Assembly (NCBI GenBank): GCA_964528875.1
Contig: CAZGUI010000005.1
Span: forward strand, 16,603-80,602
Length of the DNA stretch: 64,000 bases
From: Bacteroides_E sp964528875
GTDB lineage: Bacteria; Bacteroidota; Bacteroidia; Bacteroidales; Bacteroidaceae
Direction: 5' to 3'
A program made the position numbers and the translations under genes. The notes under the pieces were generated by a model, which was not told the origin of the DNA, ran no database searches, and was given only the letters and a program-made list of their open reading frames with translations. Shown piece by piece: positions 37,801 to 47,880 of the stretch; position 1 is the first letter of the stretch; each line of letters opens with the position of its first letter.

Positions 37801-38257
37801 CAAAAAAATGAGTTTGAGTGCTTTCTTTCATGGTCGTTTTGGACAGAAGGTTATCAATAAAATGCGTATGAGTAATGAAGCTATGTATACAGTAGATAAT
37901 CAGAGTAAGGCTGTGTTAAGACGTTGGAGAAATGAAGGAGATGATACTGATATCCCTCGTGCTTTGTATAATGAAGGTTATAACTATTTAGGCTCTGATC
38001 GTTTTGTGGAAGATGCGTCTTACGTACGCTTAAAGACATTATCCTTGAATTATGCATTCTCCAAAAAAGTATGTAAACGATTAGGGATAAATACGCTGAA
38101 TTTCTTTGTTACAGGTTATGACTTGTTTACATGGACAAAATATACTGGACAGGATCCTGAAGTATCGCTTCCGAATTCAGCAACAAAACTGGTTATGGAT
38201 AATGCAAATACTCCTTGCTCTCGTCGTATAGCTTGTGGTATTAATTTGAACTTCTAA
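34833..38257 (+). CDS. SusC/RagA family TonB-dependent transporter (interrupted by an assembly gap)
   Basis: As printed, 100 Ns (35069-35168) split the gene. The 55 bp on either side are identical; collapsing them (155 bp removed) restores one frame of 1089 aa from the ATG at 34833. A TTG start at 34821 is in frame but would lengthen the signal peptide. The signal peptide ends at DAFAQ. A carboxypeptidase-regulatory-like domain (VTGKVTETLGGLVEPIIGVN) runs through the gap to GMKTKRIKFTG. The TonB box region LDEVVIGAKRI, the plug motif IRIRGTSSLNASSEPLIVIDG and LKDAAATAIWGTKGANGV follow. The protein ends in GINLNF. It pairs with the SusD encoded 12 bp downstream. Confidence 0.92.
35014..35223. 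repeat. 55-bp identical flanks around a 100-N gap (assembly overlap)
   Basis: Bases 35014-35068 and 35169-35223 are identical and enclose 100 Ns. Collapse restores the susC frame, exactly as for the gap at 8175. Confidence 0.9.
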
Positions 38258-38269
38258 TTATATAGAACT

Positions 38270-39826
38270 ATGAGAAAAATATTTAATATATACTTACTTG
38301 TACTTGTCAGTTGTGTGTTGTTTTGTAGTTGCAATGATTGGCTCAACTTATTGCCAAAAAACGAACAAGTAACCGATGATTATTGGAAATCAAAAGAAGA
38401 TGTAGAAGCTGTTGTTGCTTCCGGATACTATTATATGCGAGAAGCTGCTTCTGATTTAATTTTATGGGGTGAGTTAAGAGGTGCTTCTATTTATGCATAC
38501 TCCAAAACAGAATCTATAAATCTACAAAATTTTCAGTTGACAGGTAGTGAGAAAATCTCTAGTTGGTCAACTGTTTATTCGGTGATTAATATGGCGAATT
38601 CTGTAATTGCTTATGCACCAGAAGTACAAGAGATGGATGAAACATACACAGTGGGTGCTATGAATGCTCACCTTTCTGAAGCCTACTTTATGCGTGGATT
38701 GATGTATTTTTACTTAGTGCGTAACTACAAGGAAGTACCACTGATAACTATTCCTTATATAGACGACTCTTCTTCTTTTTGGGTAGAGAAATCAGATGAG
38801 GATGTTATTATTGCACAAATAAAAGCAGATATAAAAACAGCATTAGAATCTGATGGAGCTAAAGAATTTTACGATGATGACGAATGGAACGGAGCATCTA
38901 AAGGGCGCGTAACAAAATGGGCTTTATATGCATTGATGGCAGAGGTTTGTTTGTGGTCAGAAGATTATACTAAGTGTATAGAATATGCCAACTTATTGAT
39001 TAATGCAACCGCTACTCGTAGACCTGCATTCATGTCTATTGCTGAACAATGGTTTACACTATTTAATCCGGGAAACAGTAATGAGTCTATTTTTGAGTTG
39101 AACTGGAATAGTAGTTCTTTTCAACAAACAAGTGGAAGTCCAAGTAATTTTTTTACGTTTGCTACAACAGCTGAACTTCAATATACAACAACAATGAAAG
39201 ATCGTTTAATAGCTGAAAATATGGAAGCGCTGCTTGCAGGAAAAGAACCGATTAGAGGATCATTAGGATCTTATGTGTTGTTGGGTGATGATATAGAAAC
39301 GGCTATAGCTTGTATCTGGAAGTATACAGGGACAGAAGTCAAAGATGCGAATGTAACTCGTACTACAAAAGATGCCAACTGGATTATTTACCGAATGGCG
39401 GATGTAATGCTGATGAAGGCTGAAGCACTTATATGGAAAGACGTAACAGGTTGGCAAGAAGCCATTGATATAGTAAATACTATTCGACGTAGAGCTAATT
39501 TGGATGATTTAGATGTCGCTATTGCCGAAATGAATGAAGAAGATATGCTGAATTTACTTTTAAATGAACGGGACATGGAGTTTGCTGCTGAGGGGAAACG
39601 TTGGTATGATCTAGTACGTTTTGGGAAAAGCAAAGACTATAAATATAAAAATAGTTTTATAACTATGATGGTTGATAATAACTCTACAGCAAATGACAGT
39701 TGGATACGTTCCGTATTACAAAACAATTACGCTTGGTATTTACCTATTTTCCAAGACGAATTGGAGACAAATCGTTTGTTGGAACAAAATCCATATTATG
39801 GTGTAACAAGTGGAAAGAAAAATTAA
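38270..39826 (+). CDS. SusD/RagB family outer membrane lipoprotein
   Basis: The protein has 518 aa. The signal peptide ends in a Cys-rich LFCSC; Cys21 is the likely lipidated residue, followed by NDWLNLLPKNEQVTDDYW, a classic SusD start. AYFMRGLMYFYLVRNYKEVP and the C-terminal NERDMEFAAEGKRWYDLVRFG are SusD signatures. It forms the lid of the SusC encoded directly upstream. The next gene, FAS1, begins 10 bp after its stop. Confidence 0.95.
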   Translation: MRKIFNIYLLVLVSCVLFCSCNDWLNLLPKNEQVTDDYWKSKEDVEAVVASGYYYMREAASDLILWGELRGASIYAYSKTESINLQNFQLTGSEKISSWSTVYSVINMANSVIAYAPEVQEMDETYTVGAMNAHLSEAYFMRGLMYFYLVRNYKEVPLITIPYIDDSSSFWVEKSDEDVIIAQIKADIKTALESDGAKEFYDDDEWNGASKGRVTKWALYALMAEVCLWSEDYTKCIEYANLLINATATRRPAFMSIAEQWFTLFNPGNSNESIFELNWNSSSFQQTSGSPSNFFTFATTAELQYTTTMKDRLIAENMEALLAGKEPIRGSLGSYVLLGDDIETAIACIWKYTGTEVKDANVTRTTKDANWIIYRMADVMLMKAEALIWKDVTGWQEAIDIVNTIRRRANLDDLDVAIAEMNEEDMLNLLLNERDMEFAAEGKRWYDLVRFGKSKDYKYKNSFITMMVDNNSTANDSWIRSVLQNNYAWYLPIFQDELETNRLLEQNPYYGVTSGKKN

Positions 39827-39836
39827 ACTAATACTT

Positions 39837-41576
39837 ATGAGAACAATTAAGATAATATACTTTTTTATATTGATTACGCTTTGTTATTCATGCGACGATC
39901 CTTATGAAAATACGACCTTTCAGGTTTATGATGTAAATCCGGTTGCCAGTTATTTAGATACTCGGTCAGATGAATTTTCCTCATGGATAGAAGTGTTGAA
40001 AGTAGCGGACTTATTCAATGCCATTAATCAAGCAACAGAAAACTTTACCGTTTTTGTTCCTACAAATGAAGCTGTGGAGGCATTTTGCAAGAAGAAAGGG
40101 GTTTCATCTATTGATGAGTTGGGACAAGAATATATTCTTGATCTAGCTAAGTATCATATTATAGGTGATTCCATAAATCTAAATGAGTTTGTACAAGGGG
40201 GTAAGTTAGAAGATAGAACGCTATCCGATGATTATCTATCTGTAACCTTTGATGAAGAGTCTGCTGAGGCAGGTGGATTCAATTCGCTTTATGTCAACAA
40301 TGAAGCACATGTAAAAGAAGTTGCAATTAAAGTATCTAATGGATATGTATATGTACTGAATAGTGTATTGAGTCCTCTTGTTGAGAATCTATATGAACGT
40401 GTTAGTGAATCTGAAACCGGAGCAGGGGAGAAAACCTTCTCTATATTTAGAACATTGTTAGAACAAACTAGCTGGAGTGATAGCTTGAGTGTTATTTATG
40501 AAGAGATAAAACAACCGAATGGCTCACTGTTAAAAAGAAAGCGTGATTATACTCTTTTAGCTGTTTCTGATGCTGTGTTTAAGCAGGAAGGTATATCTTC
40601 TATTACAGATCTAGCAAATAAAATTGGAGTTGAAGGAACGGATTATAAAAACAAAGAAAACGGTTTATTTCTTTATGCTGCATATCATATAATTGAGGGA
40701 AATTATTCATTATTTGATTTTCGTTCATTTGATGGTACTGCTAAGAAAAAGCTTTGGAATACTAAAGCCGAAGCTGTTTTAGAGGTTTCTTTACAAGAAG
40801 ACCAAGAAATATACCTCAATTATGAAGGAAAGATTAATGAACAATCAGTGAAATCTAAGTTTTTAGATAAAAAGTCCGATGTACAAGCTAAAAATGGTAT
40901 GCTACACGAACTGGATGCTTTTCTACCTTTGTGGGAGTCGATAACGCCAGTCCAAGTTGAGTGGGATTTTTGTGATTATTCGGAAGTAGCCTCATATATA
41001 GCAACTTATGGAACCACAGGACAAATTTACCAGACAGAGCATGCATCTTCAGAGTATCGTACAGAGATAACTGATTTGTCTTGTTATACAGTGGATGTAA
41101 AGTCAAGTGCAACACCTTATAAAGATTATAACCCTGTAGACTACTTTACGGTAAAAGCTACCAGTGATTGGACTAAATGTAAGAATAAAGATCAATTAAC
41201 ATTAAACATAGGTATGACCGGATCTATTAGTCTGAAATCACCTATAATTATTGCAGGAAAATATAAAGTGGTAATGAAAGTTTGTTATGCAAAATCAATG
41301 GACTTTATGCGTACACAGACAAGTGGAAGCAATGGTGGTTCTATGCAATTTACTTTTGATGATGATAGTGAGACAACAACATTAGTTCCTCTTTATGCTA
41401 ATGTGTCATCCAACACATTAGGCGTTTATGATACGGTCATTTATGACGAGATTGAGTTTGATAAGACAGGGGTTCATACCTTGAAAATGGTTGTGATGGA
41501 TCCATCAGCAGCTACAAATTCAAAATTTCGCATTCAATTAGATTATATGTTATTTGAACCCATTATTGAAGAATGA
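39837..41576 (+). CDS. two-repeat FAS1 domain lipoprotein with a beta-sandwich tail
   Basis: The protein has 579 aa from the ATG at 39837; a GTG nine codons earlier would overlap susD. The lipobox is CYSC with Cys19. FAS1 motifs are FVPTNEAVEAF (about residue 72) and LLAVSDAVFKQEG (about 240). The C-terminal part of about 200 residues (IAGKYKVVMKVCYAKS onward, ending FRIQLDYMLFEP) looks like an all-beta carbohydrate-binding-type domain, and its homologue is at the end of the next protein. It overlaps the next gene by 4 bp (ATGA), so translation is coupled. Function unknown. Confidence 0.8.
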   Translation: MRTIKIIYFFILITLCYSCDDPYENTTFQVYDVNPVASYLDTRSDEFSSWIEVLKVADLFNAINQATENFTVFVPTNEAVEAFCKKKGVSSIDELGQEYILDLAKYHIIGDSINLNEFVQGGKLEDRTLSDDYLSVTFDEESAEAGGFNSLYVNNEAHVKEVAIKVSNGYVYVLNSVLSPLVENLYERVSESETGAGEKTFSIFRTLLEQTSWSDSLSVIYEEIKQPNGSLLKRKRDYTLLAVSDAVFKQEGISSITDLANKIGVEGTDYKNKENGLFLYAAYHIIEGNYSLFDFRSFDGTAKKKLWNTKAEAVLEVSLQEDQEIYLNYEGKINEQSVKSKFLDKKSDVQAKNGMLHELDAFLPLWESITPVQVEWDFCDYSEVASYIATYGTTGQIYQTEHASSEYRTEITDLSCYTVDVKSSATPYKDYNPVDYFTVKATSDWTKCKNKDQLTLNIGMTGSISLKSPIIIAGKYKVVMKVCYAKSMDFMRTQTSGSNGGSMQFTFDDDSETTTLVPLYANVSSNTLGVYDTVIYDEIEFDKTGVHTLKMVVMDPSAATNSKFRIQLDYMLFEPIIEE

Positions 41577-42932
41577 AAACTAATATGAAAACATTAAAAT
41601 ATATATTTCTATCAGTATTGGCTGGATGGAGTCTTTTTGCTTGTACAGATGAATGGAATTCTCACTACGAAGATAGAGAAGTTATTGTAGAGAATGAGAA
41701 TATTATTGTTGTGAATCAATCAGCCATTGATTATTTGGAGTCACAAACTCATTTAAGTAAAGTGTATGAGTTATTTCTAAAAACAGGGGTTTTGAATCAA
41801 CTTAAAGAAAAGAATTCTTTAGTTACAATTTTAGTTACTGATAATAACAGTCCCGATGTAGCTATGGACGACTTGACATATTTGGCAAGCTCTCACTTTT
41901 CTGATGTTTCGTTGTCTCCCTCAAATCTGTATGATGGCCAACGTATACTGATGTGGAATAAAAAATACCTCAATGTTTCAAAGGTTGTTGATTCAACTAC
42001 AGAAACAACTATAGGTTTTAATAATGCGTTGGTAAAGAAAATAATTAAAGTGACAGATGGATATATCTATGAGTTGGATAATTATGTCGATTCTCCACGA
42101 TCCATGTATGAAACACTTACAAACTTAAGTGATGAGTATTCGATTTTTAGAGAGGCTGTAATGTCTAGAAATCAATTGTTCTTTGATAAAGAAGCTAGTA
42201 TTCCTATCGGTGTAGACCAGACTGGTAGTACTGTATACGATTCGGTGTTTGTGGTAACTAACCCCTATTTTTCAGCCAAAGGATTTGATTTGATGTCGGA
42301 ATCATTAAATGCAACTATGTTGATTCCTTCTAACGAGTTAATAACTAAAGCCATTGACAAAGCTCATGCTGATTTAAGCGTTTGGAATATGGAGCGTCAA
42401 GATTCTATTTTGNNNNNNNNNNNNNNNNNNNNNNNNNNNNNNNNNNNNNNNNNNNNNNNNNNNNNNNNNNNNNNNNNNNNNNNNNNNNNNNNNNNNNNNN
42501 NNNNNNNNNNNNTTAGAATATACTTTGAATTTTAAAGGATTTAGATACGATGAAAAAACGCGTGAAGCTTCTCTTTATAAAATACCACCCGGTGAATATG
42601 ATCTTTGTTTAGGTTTTGAACAAACAATGCGTCATGATATAGAAGTTTCATTTAACAATGAAGTTGTTGGTTCAATTACTACTTCACAATTTACTACGAC
42701 TACTTTCCACTATGATCGTGGAGGACAAGGGTATCCGGAATTCTATGATACAAGTAAAGCAACAAGTAATAGAAAAAACAATTATGACCGAGATGGAGGA
42801 AAGGTAGGAACAGTTGTCATTGATGGAACTGAACCCATAGAGATGCATATTACATTTCGTGGTTTTAAGCTGAATAATCCGAAAATATGCTTTCATCATT
42901 GGTGTCTTAAACCTACGAAGAATTGTTATTAA
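41573..42932 (+). CDS. FAS1 domain lipoprotein, interrupted by a real sequence gap
   Basis: The start overlaps the previous stop (ATGA). The lipobox is LFAC with Cys24. Two FAS1 units are visible (LVTILVTDNNSPDVAM and MLIPSNELITKAI). The 100 Ns at 42413-42512 have no duplicated flanks, and the frames either side differ (the left frame reads to DSIL, the right continues LEYTLNFKGF), so the gap length is a placeholder and some sequence is missing. The right part carries the beta-sandwich tail (LYKIPPGEYDLCLGFEQT, ending CLKP), homologous to the tail of the upstream FAS1 protein. It is probably one intact gene in the organism. Confidence 0.72.
42413..42512. other. 100-N scaffold gap of unknown true length
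   Basis: Unlike the other two gaps, the flanks are not repeated, and a literal 100-base fill would break the frame of the FAS1 gene. Confidence 0.9.
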
Positions 42933-42944
42933 CCTTGATACAGA

Positions 42945-45900
42945 ATGAATATGAAAACTACAAGAATATTATATGGTGCTTTGCTACTACTTTTTTTTAC
43001 ACTTACTGTGCATGCGCAAGAGCACAAGGTCAGTGGTAAAATTCTTTCTTCACTAAATCAGCCGATTGAAGGTGCAATTATTTCCATCAGTGGAATTGAT
43101 GATGTGCTAACCAACGCTGATGGAACATTTCACTTGGATTTGAAGAATCCTGAGGCAAATATGACAGTATGGGCGGCTGGTTATAATTCAGTTAATCGGT
43201 TAGTCAAAGGTCAGTCAGATGTTGTTATCATGATGGTTCCTTCTAATGCATATAAGTACAATGAGTCTGCTGTTTTACCTTTTAGGATAGAGAATACTCG
43301 TGCTGAAAAAACATCTGCAATTAATATTACCAAGAAAGATTTTACATTGGGGAGCATGAAGATTGATCGAGCTCTATCCGGGCAGGTTGCAGGTTTAAGA
43401 ACCACTCGTATGGGAGGTATGCCTGGCGAAGGTAGTTATATGAACCTACGCGGTATTCGCTCAATGGTTGGGACTAACGCTCCATTAGTGGTTATTAATG
43501 GCGTTCCTTACTTACCTGATTCCAAAGAATCTCAACTGGTGAATGGCTATACTAAAGATATCTTCCTAGCATATAATATTGGAGATATTCAGAATATAAC
43601 CGTACTAAAAGGTGCAGAAGCTGCAATGTATGGATCTATGGGGGCAAATGGAGTTATTCTTATTGAAACAGATGGAGCAAACTCAGACAACTTGGAAACT
43701 AAAGTTAGTTTTTGGGGGCAATATGGAGTAAACTGGAACAATAAACGGATGCCTTTACTTAAAGGAAATGATTATAAATCCTATCTGTCAGATGTAGGAA
43801 TGACTTATTTTAATACTATGGAAGGCTTTTTTAATGAGTTTCCTTTTTTGAGTGATCCGAACAGTAAGTATAATTACTTATATAACAATGTTACGGATTG
43901 GCAAGATCTTATTTATAAAAAAGGCTTTGTTACCGACAATCTCTTTCGTGTTGAAGGAGGAGATGCTATTGCTAAATATGATATATCATTAGGATATGCT
44001 TTGGAAAATGGTCTAATGGATTATACCCAGAGTCAACGTTATCATACACAGTTGAATACTAGTGTGCTGGTAAGTAAACAGGTGGAGTTATTTGCAACAA
44101 TAGGTTTAGCTTATATGAACGGAGAGTATCAAGAACAAGGCATGATTCCGGAAACAAACCCTATTTTAGCAGCATATGCACGAGCTCCACTGCTTAGTCC
44201 CTATGGGAAGGATGTCAATGGGAATACCTTAGCTTCTTATTCTTCTTATTATTATGGAAAATCGAATAATATGGATTTTGCGACTAGTAATCCTTTAGCT
44301 ATTATTAATACATTAGATGGACGGAATCGGCAATATGATGTGAGTATAAAAGCTGGTATTGCTTACAAGCCTTTGCTTGGGTTAACTTTTACAGGTACAT
44401 TTGGACTTTACTATAATTATAATAAAGAACAACTATTTATTCCTGGACTCACAGAGCAAACCATTCTTCCCTTTTTTGATCAATACGGTGAAGCCAAAAA
44501 TACAGTTAAGGCTGGTGTAGGTGAAACATTCAATATCTTTACTAACTTGAATGGACATTATCAAAAAACATTTAATCATATTCATCAATTAAATGTTTTA
44601 GCAGGGATGCAGATGGTGATGACAAAAAATGAATATGATGCAGGTATAGGAAGAAATACACCAAATGATTTCTATCAAACTTTGAATAGTACTACTAATG
44701 GACGTTATTTTTATGGTTTTCTTGACAAATGGAATTGGATGAACTTTTATGGACATGCCGATTATACCTATAATAATAAAATTGCTGCATCTGTGAATGT
44801 AGCTGTAGATGGTGCTTCTTCATCCGGAGCATACGGAAACCACTTCCATCTATACCCTTCGGTAGGATTAACTTGGTTAGGTAAAGGTTGGTTGGCTTTG
44901 AGTAATTCAACTTTAGTGAATCGATTAAATGTAAGAGCAGAGTATGGATTGACAGGTAATAGTCGTTTTTCTTCCAGTTTAGGAAAATATTATTATACGA
45001 GTTTACCTTATCAGGATATTTCCGGCATTGTACGTGCTAACGTTTCGAATACAAAACTTAAACCAGAGAAAAACGCACAGCTAAATATTGGATTAGACAT
45101 GAGCCTATTGCATAATCGATTAGAACTTACTTTTGATTATTATAACAGTCAATCAACAGATGTTATTTTTGCAAAGCCTCAATCTTCAGTTTATGGAACA
45201 ACCCCGTATTACGAAAACTGTGGGAAAATTGAGAATCAAGGTGTAGAATTATCTATACAAGGATCATTGATTCGTACTGCAAATTTTGAGTGGATTTTAG
45301 GAGGAAATATAGCTCGTAATAAAGCTAAAGTGAAATCTCTAGGTAGCGATATTAATCAACTCACAAACAATTACAGTGATGGTTCTAGCTTGTTAACTCA
45401 AGTAGGTGCTGATCCTTATCAGTTTTATGGTTATCAGGCATTAGGTGTGTTTTCCACACAAAATGATGCAAATAAAGCGGGGTTGGTTAATCAAAAAAAT
45501 CAGCAATTTCAAGCAGGAGATGTACATTATGTAGACCAAAATGGAGATGGTCGTATTGACGATAAAGATCGTGTTGCTTTAGGGACGGCTTCACCAAATT
45601 ATTTTGGTGGGTTCTTTACTCGCATCAGCTATAAAGCTTTTGCACTTTCAGCAGAATTTGCTTATTCTAAAGGGAATAAAGCCTACAATGCAGTAAGACG
45701 GAATTTAGAGTCACTTTCGACTATGGGAAATCAAAGTGTTGCTACTATGAATCGTTGGACTGTTGAGGGGCAAGAAACAAGCATTCCCCGTGCTCAATGG
45801 GGAGACCCAATAGGTAACAGCGACTTTTCTTCTCGTTGGATTGAAGATGCATCTTATCTTCGCATGAAGAATATTACCTTTAGCTATAGCTTTGATAAGA

Positions 45901-46085
45901 AATTTTTAAATTTCTTCCGTTCGGGTACTATCTACGTTACTGGAGAAAATCTGCTGACAGCTACAAAGTATTTAGGTTTGGATCCCGAATTCTCCTATTC
46001 GTATAGTGATGCTATGCAAGGATTTGACTATGCTAAGATGATACAGCCTAAATCAATTAAATTTGGTGTAAACTTGAATTTCTAA
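42945..46085 (+). CDS. SusC/RagA family TonB-dependent transporter, divergent N-terminal region
   Basis: The protein has 1046 aa. The signal peptide ends at VHAQ, followed by a carboxypeptidase-regulatory-like domain (KVSGKILSSLNQPIEGAII). Where the other SusC proteins have a DEVVV/DEVVI TonB box, this one has VVIMMVPSNAYKYNESAV, with no recognisable TonB box. The plug motifs MNLRGIRSMVGTNAPLVVING and LKGAEAAMYGSMGANGV are present. The barrel ends KFGVNLNF. It is the second transporter in this PUL and pairs with the SusD-like gene 5 bp downstream. Energisation by TonB is less certain than for its paralogues. Confidence 0.9.
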   Translation: MNMKTTRILYGALLLLFFTLTVHAQEHKVSGKILSSLNQPIEGAIISISGIDDVLTNADGTFHLDLKNPEANMTVWAAGYNSVNRLVKGQSDVVIMMVPSNAYKYNESAVLPFRIENTRAEKTSAINITKKDFTLGSMKIDRALSGQVAGLRTTRMGGMPGEGSYMNLRGIRSMVGTNAPLVVINGVPYLPDSKESQLVNGYTKDIFLAYNIGDIQNITVLKGAEAAMYGSMGANGVILIETDGANSDNLETKVSFWGQYGVNWNNKRMPLLKGNDYKSYLSDVGMTYFNTMEGFFNEFPFLSDPNSKYNYLYNNVTDWQDLIYKKGFVTDNLFRVEGGDAIAKYDISLGYALENGLMDYTQSQRYHTQLNTSVLVSKQVELFATIGLAYMNGEYQEQGMIPETNPILAAYARAPLLSPYGKDVNGNTLASYSSYYYGKSNNMDFATSNPLAIINTLDGRNRQYDVSIKAGIAYKPLLGLTFTGTFGLYYNYNKEQLFIPGLTEQTILPFFDQYGEAKNTVKAGVGETFNIFTNLNGHYQKTFNHIHQLNVLAGMQMVMTKNEYDAGIGRNTPNDFYQTLNSTTNGRYFYGFLDKWNWMNFYGHADYTYNNKIAASVNVAVDGASSSGAYGNHFHLYPSVGLTWLGKGWLALSNSTLVNRLNVRAEYGLTGNSRFSSSLGKYYYTSLPYQDISGIVRANVSNTKLKPEKNAQLNIGLDMSLLHNRLELTFDYYNSQSTDVIFAKPQSSVYGTTPYYENCGKIENQGVELSIQGSLIRTANFEWILGGNIARNKAKVKSLGSDINQLTNNYSDGSSLLTQVGADPYQFYGYQALGVFSTQNDANKAGLVNQKNQQFQAGDVHYVDQNGDGRIDDKDRVALGTASPNYFGGFFTRISYKAFALSAEFAYSKGNKAYNAVRRNLESLSTMGNQSVATMNRWTVEGQETSIPRAQWGDPIGNSDFSSRWIEDASYLRMKNITFSYSFDKKFLNFFRSGTIYVTGENLLTATKYLGLDPEFSYSYSDAMQGFDYAKMIQPKSIKFGVNLNF

Positions 46086-46090
46086 TAGAT

Positions 46091-47716
46091 ATGAAAAAGA
46101 ACAAATTAATATACGTACTCTTATGTCTTGTTATGGCATTATATTCTTGTGATAGCTTTTTTAATGTAGATACAAATATTACATTAGATCATACAGAATA
46201 CATTGATGAAAATACAGAAATGTATGCTGGTTATATCGGTATAATGACCAAAGTACAACAAATAGGAGATAAGGTTATTTACCTTACAGATACACGAGGA
46301 GAATTGCTTGAACCTACAAGAAATACTTCTAACGAGTTACATAGTTTATATAATTATGATGACGATTTGTCCGGGAATAGTTATGCCGATCCTAAAGGTT
46401 ATTATGATGTGATAATTGCTTGTAATGATTATTTGCTGAAACTTTTTGACTATAAGGAGAAACATACCAGCTCAATCAACATGACTCATTATGAGGGGTT
46501 GATTAGTTCTACACTTCGTGTAAAAGCTTGGATTTATCTTACGCTAGGGAAAATTTATGGGGAAGCTGTTTGGTTTGATGACCCCATGCGCGAAATGAAG
46601 GATCTGTCTCAATTTCCTTTACTAGAAATCGATGAAATCGTTTCTGCATGTAAAGAACTGCTTACGAAAGGATTTGATGGAATTAATGGTAGGCATTCAA
46701 TGGTATGGAAAGAATGGTTGGATCCTGATACTGAAACAAAAGATAGTGATTATCGTTTTTGGGATAGCATGACACCTCCATATTTTGCTCTATATGCAGA
46801 ACTATGTTTATGGAGTGGAGACTATCAACAAACAGTGAATCTGATACTAAGTGAGATGAATAAGAAATTTGCTAGTACAGTAAATGATGCAACTCAATAT
46901 CTGCGCAATAAGAAAATGAGTGGTGTTTATCCTCAAATTTGGAATTATGAGACCCCAAGTCCTCAGGAATTAGTTTCAGCCATAATTTATAATTATTCAA
47001 AAAATCAAACAAATAGTTTATTAAAACATTTTGGTACTGAATCACCTAACGAATATTTATTAGCTCCTTCAGAAATAGGGCGACTTCGTTTTTCAGATGT
47101 AAGCTTTAATCCATTAGGCGGATCAAGTAGTGATAGACGTGAAGGGGCTACTTTTGCAAAAGATGAAGCAGGAAATTATGTAATTCAAAAATATCGCCCG
47201 ATAAACTCCCCTAAACGCACATATGCTTATCAAGATGATGTGCATATTTATACTTATCGTAGTGCCGAGTTATACTTCATGCTAGCTGAAGCTCTTAATA
47301 ATTTAGGTCGAACTATAGAAGCTTCCGCTTTAATTAACCAAGGTGTGAATGGTTCTTTCCCTAATGGAGGAGTAACATGGGCAGGCTTTACAGATGACTG
47401 GACTGCTGTTACTTCTATAGGTACTCGTAAATATCCGGATATGGGTATTCGAGGAGTATTTGACTTGGGAAGTCGTGAGTTTAAAAGAGGAGATGAGTTT
47501 AAGCAAGAGAATGATATGGCTATTCTTGATGAAATGATGCTTGAGTTTCCTTGTGAAGGGAAGATTTATCCGGCTATGATTCGTATGGCTAAAAGATATA
47601 ACGACTATAATATCATTGCAGATCGTGTCTGTCCAAAATATACTAACCCGGAATCTGTTCGCTCAAAAATACTTAATGGAGGCTACTTTATTTCTTGGGA
47701 TTTGAAAAATAACTAA
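46091..47716 (+). CDS. SusD/RagB-like outer membrane lipoprotein
   Basis: The protein has 541 aa. The lipobox is LYSC with Cys20, then DSFFNVDTNITLDHTEY. The N-terminal SusD helices are recognisable (LRVKAWIYLTLGKIYGEAVWFDD). The C-terminal part has YTYRSAELYFMLAEALNNLG and FDLGSREFKRGDEF in place of the canonical NER-E motif, so it is a diverged member. It is the partner of the divergent SusC. The operon appears to end in a hairpin at 47728-47761. Confidence 0.85.
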   Translation: MKKNKLIYVLLCLVMALYSCDSFFNVDTNITLDHTEYIDENTEMYAGYIGIMTKVQQIGDKVIYLTDTRGELLEPTRNTSNELHSLYNYDDDLSGNSYADPKGYYDVIIACNDYLLKLFDYKEKHTSSINMTHYEGLISSTLRVKAWIYLTLGKIYGEAVWFDDPMREMKDLSQFPLLEIDEIVSACKELLTKGFDGINGRHSMVWKEWLDPDTETKDSDYRFWDSMTPPYFALYAELCLWSGDYQQTVNLILSEMNKKFASTVNDATQYLRNKKMSGVYPQIWNYETPSPQELVSAIIYNYSKNQTNSLLKHFGTESPNEYLLAPSEIGRLRFSDVSFNPLGGSSSDRREGATFAKDEAGNYVIQKYRPINSPKRTYAYQDDVHIYTYRSAELYFMLAEALNNLGRTIEASALINQGVNGSFPNGGVTWAGFTDDWTAVTSIGTRKYPDMGIRGVFDLGSREFKRGDEFKQENDMAILDEMMLEFPCEGKIYPAMIRMAKRYNDYNIIADRVCPKYTNPESVRSKILNGGYFISWDLKNN

Positions 47717-47727
47717 AATGTGAAAGC

Positions 47728-47761
47728 AGAGTGGGTTGAAAATGAACCCACTCTTACTTTT
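47728..47761 (+). terminator. terminator hairpin after the second susD
   Basis: AGAGTGGGTT (47728-47737) and AACCCACTCT (47745-47754) form a 10-bp stem with a 7-nt loop, followed by TACTTTT. Confidence 0.7.
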
Positions 47762-47880
47762 CTGATTTCCTTAATTATTTTTATTGAGATCACTTTATAA
47801 TTTTATTCTGTAAAGTAATTCGTATTGGTCTTTTAAAAATTGTTGAATTCAGAAGCAAGTAGTATTATAAATTATTAGTA

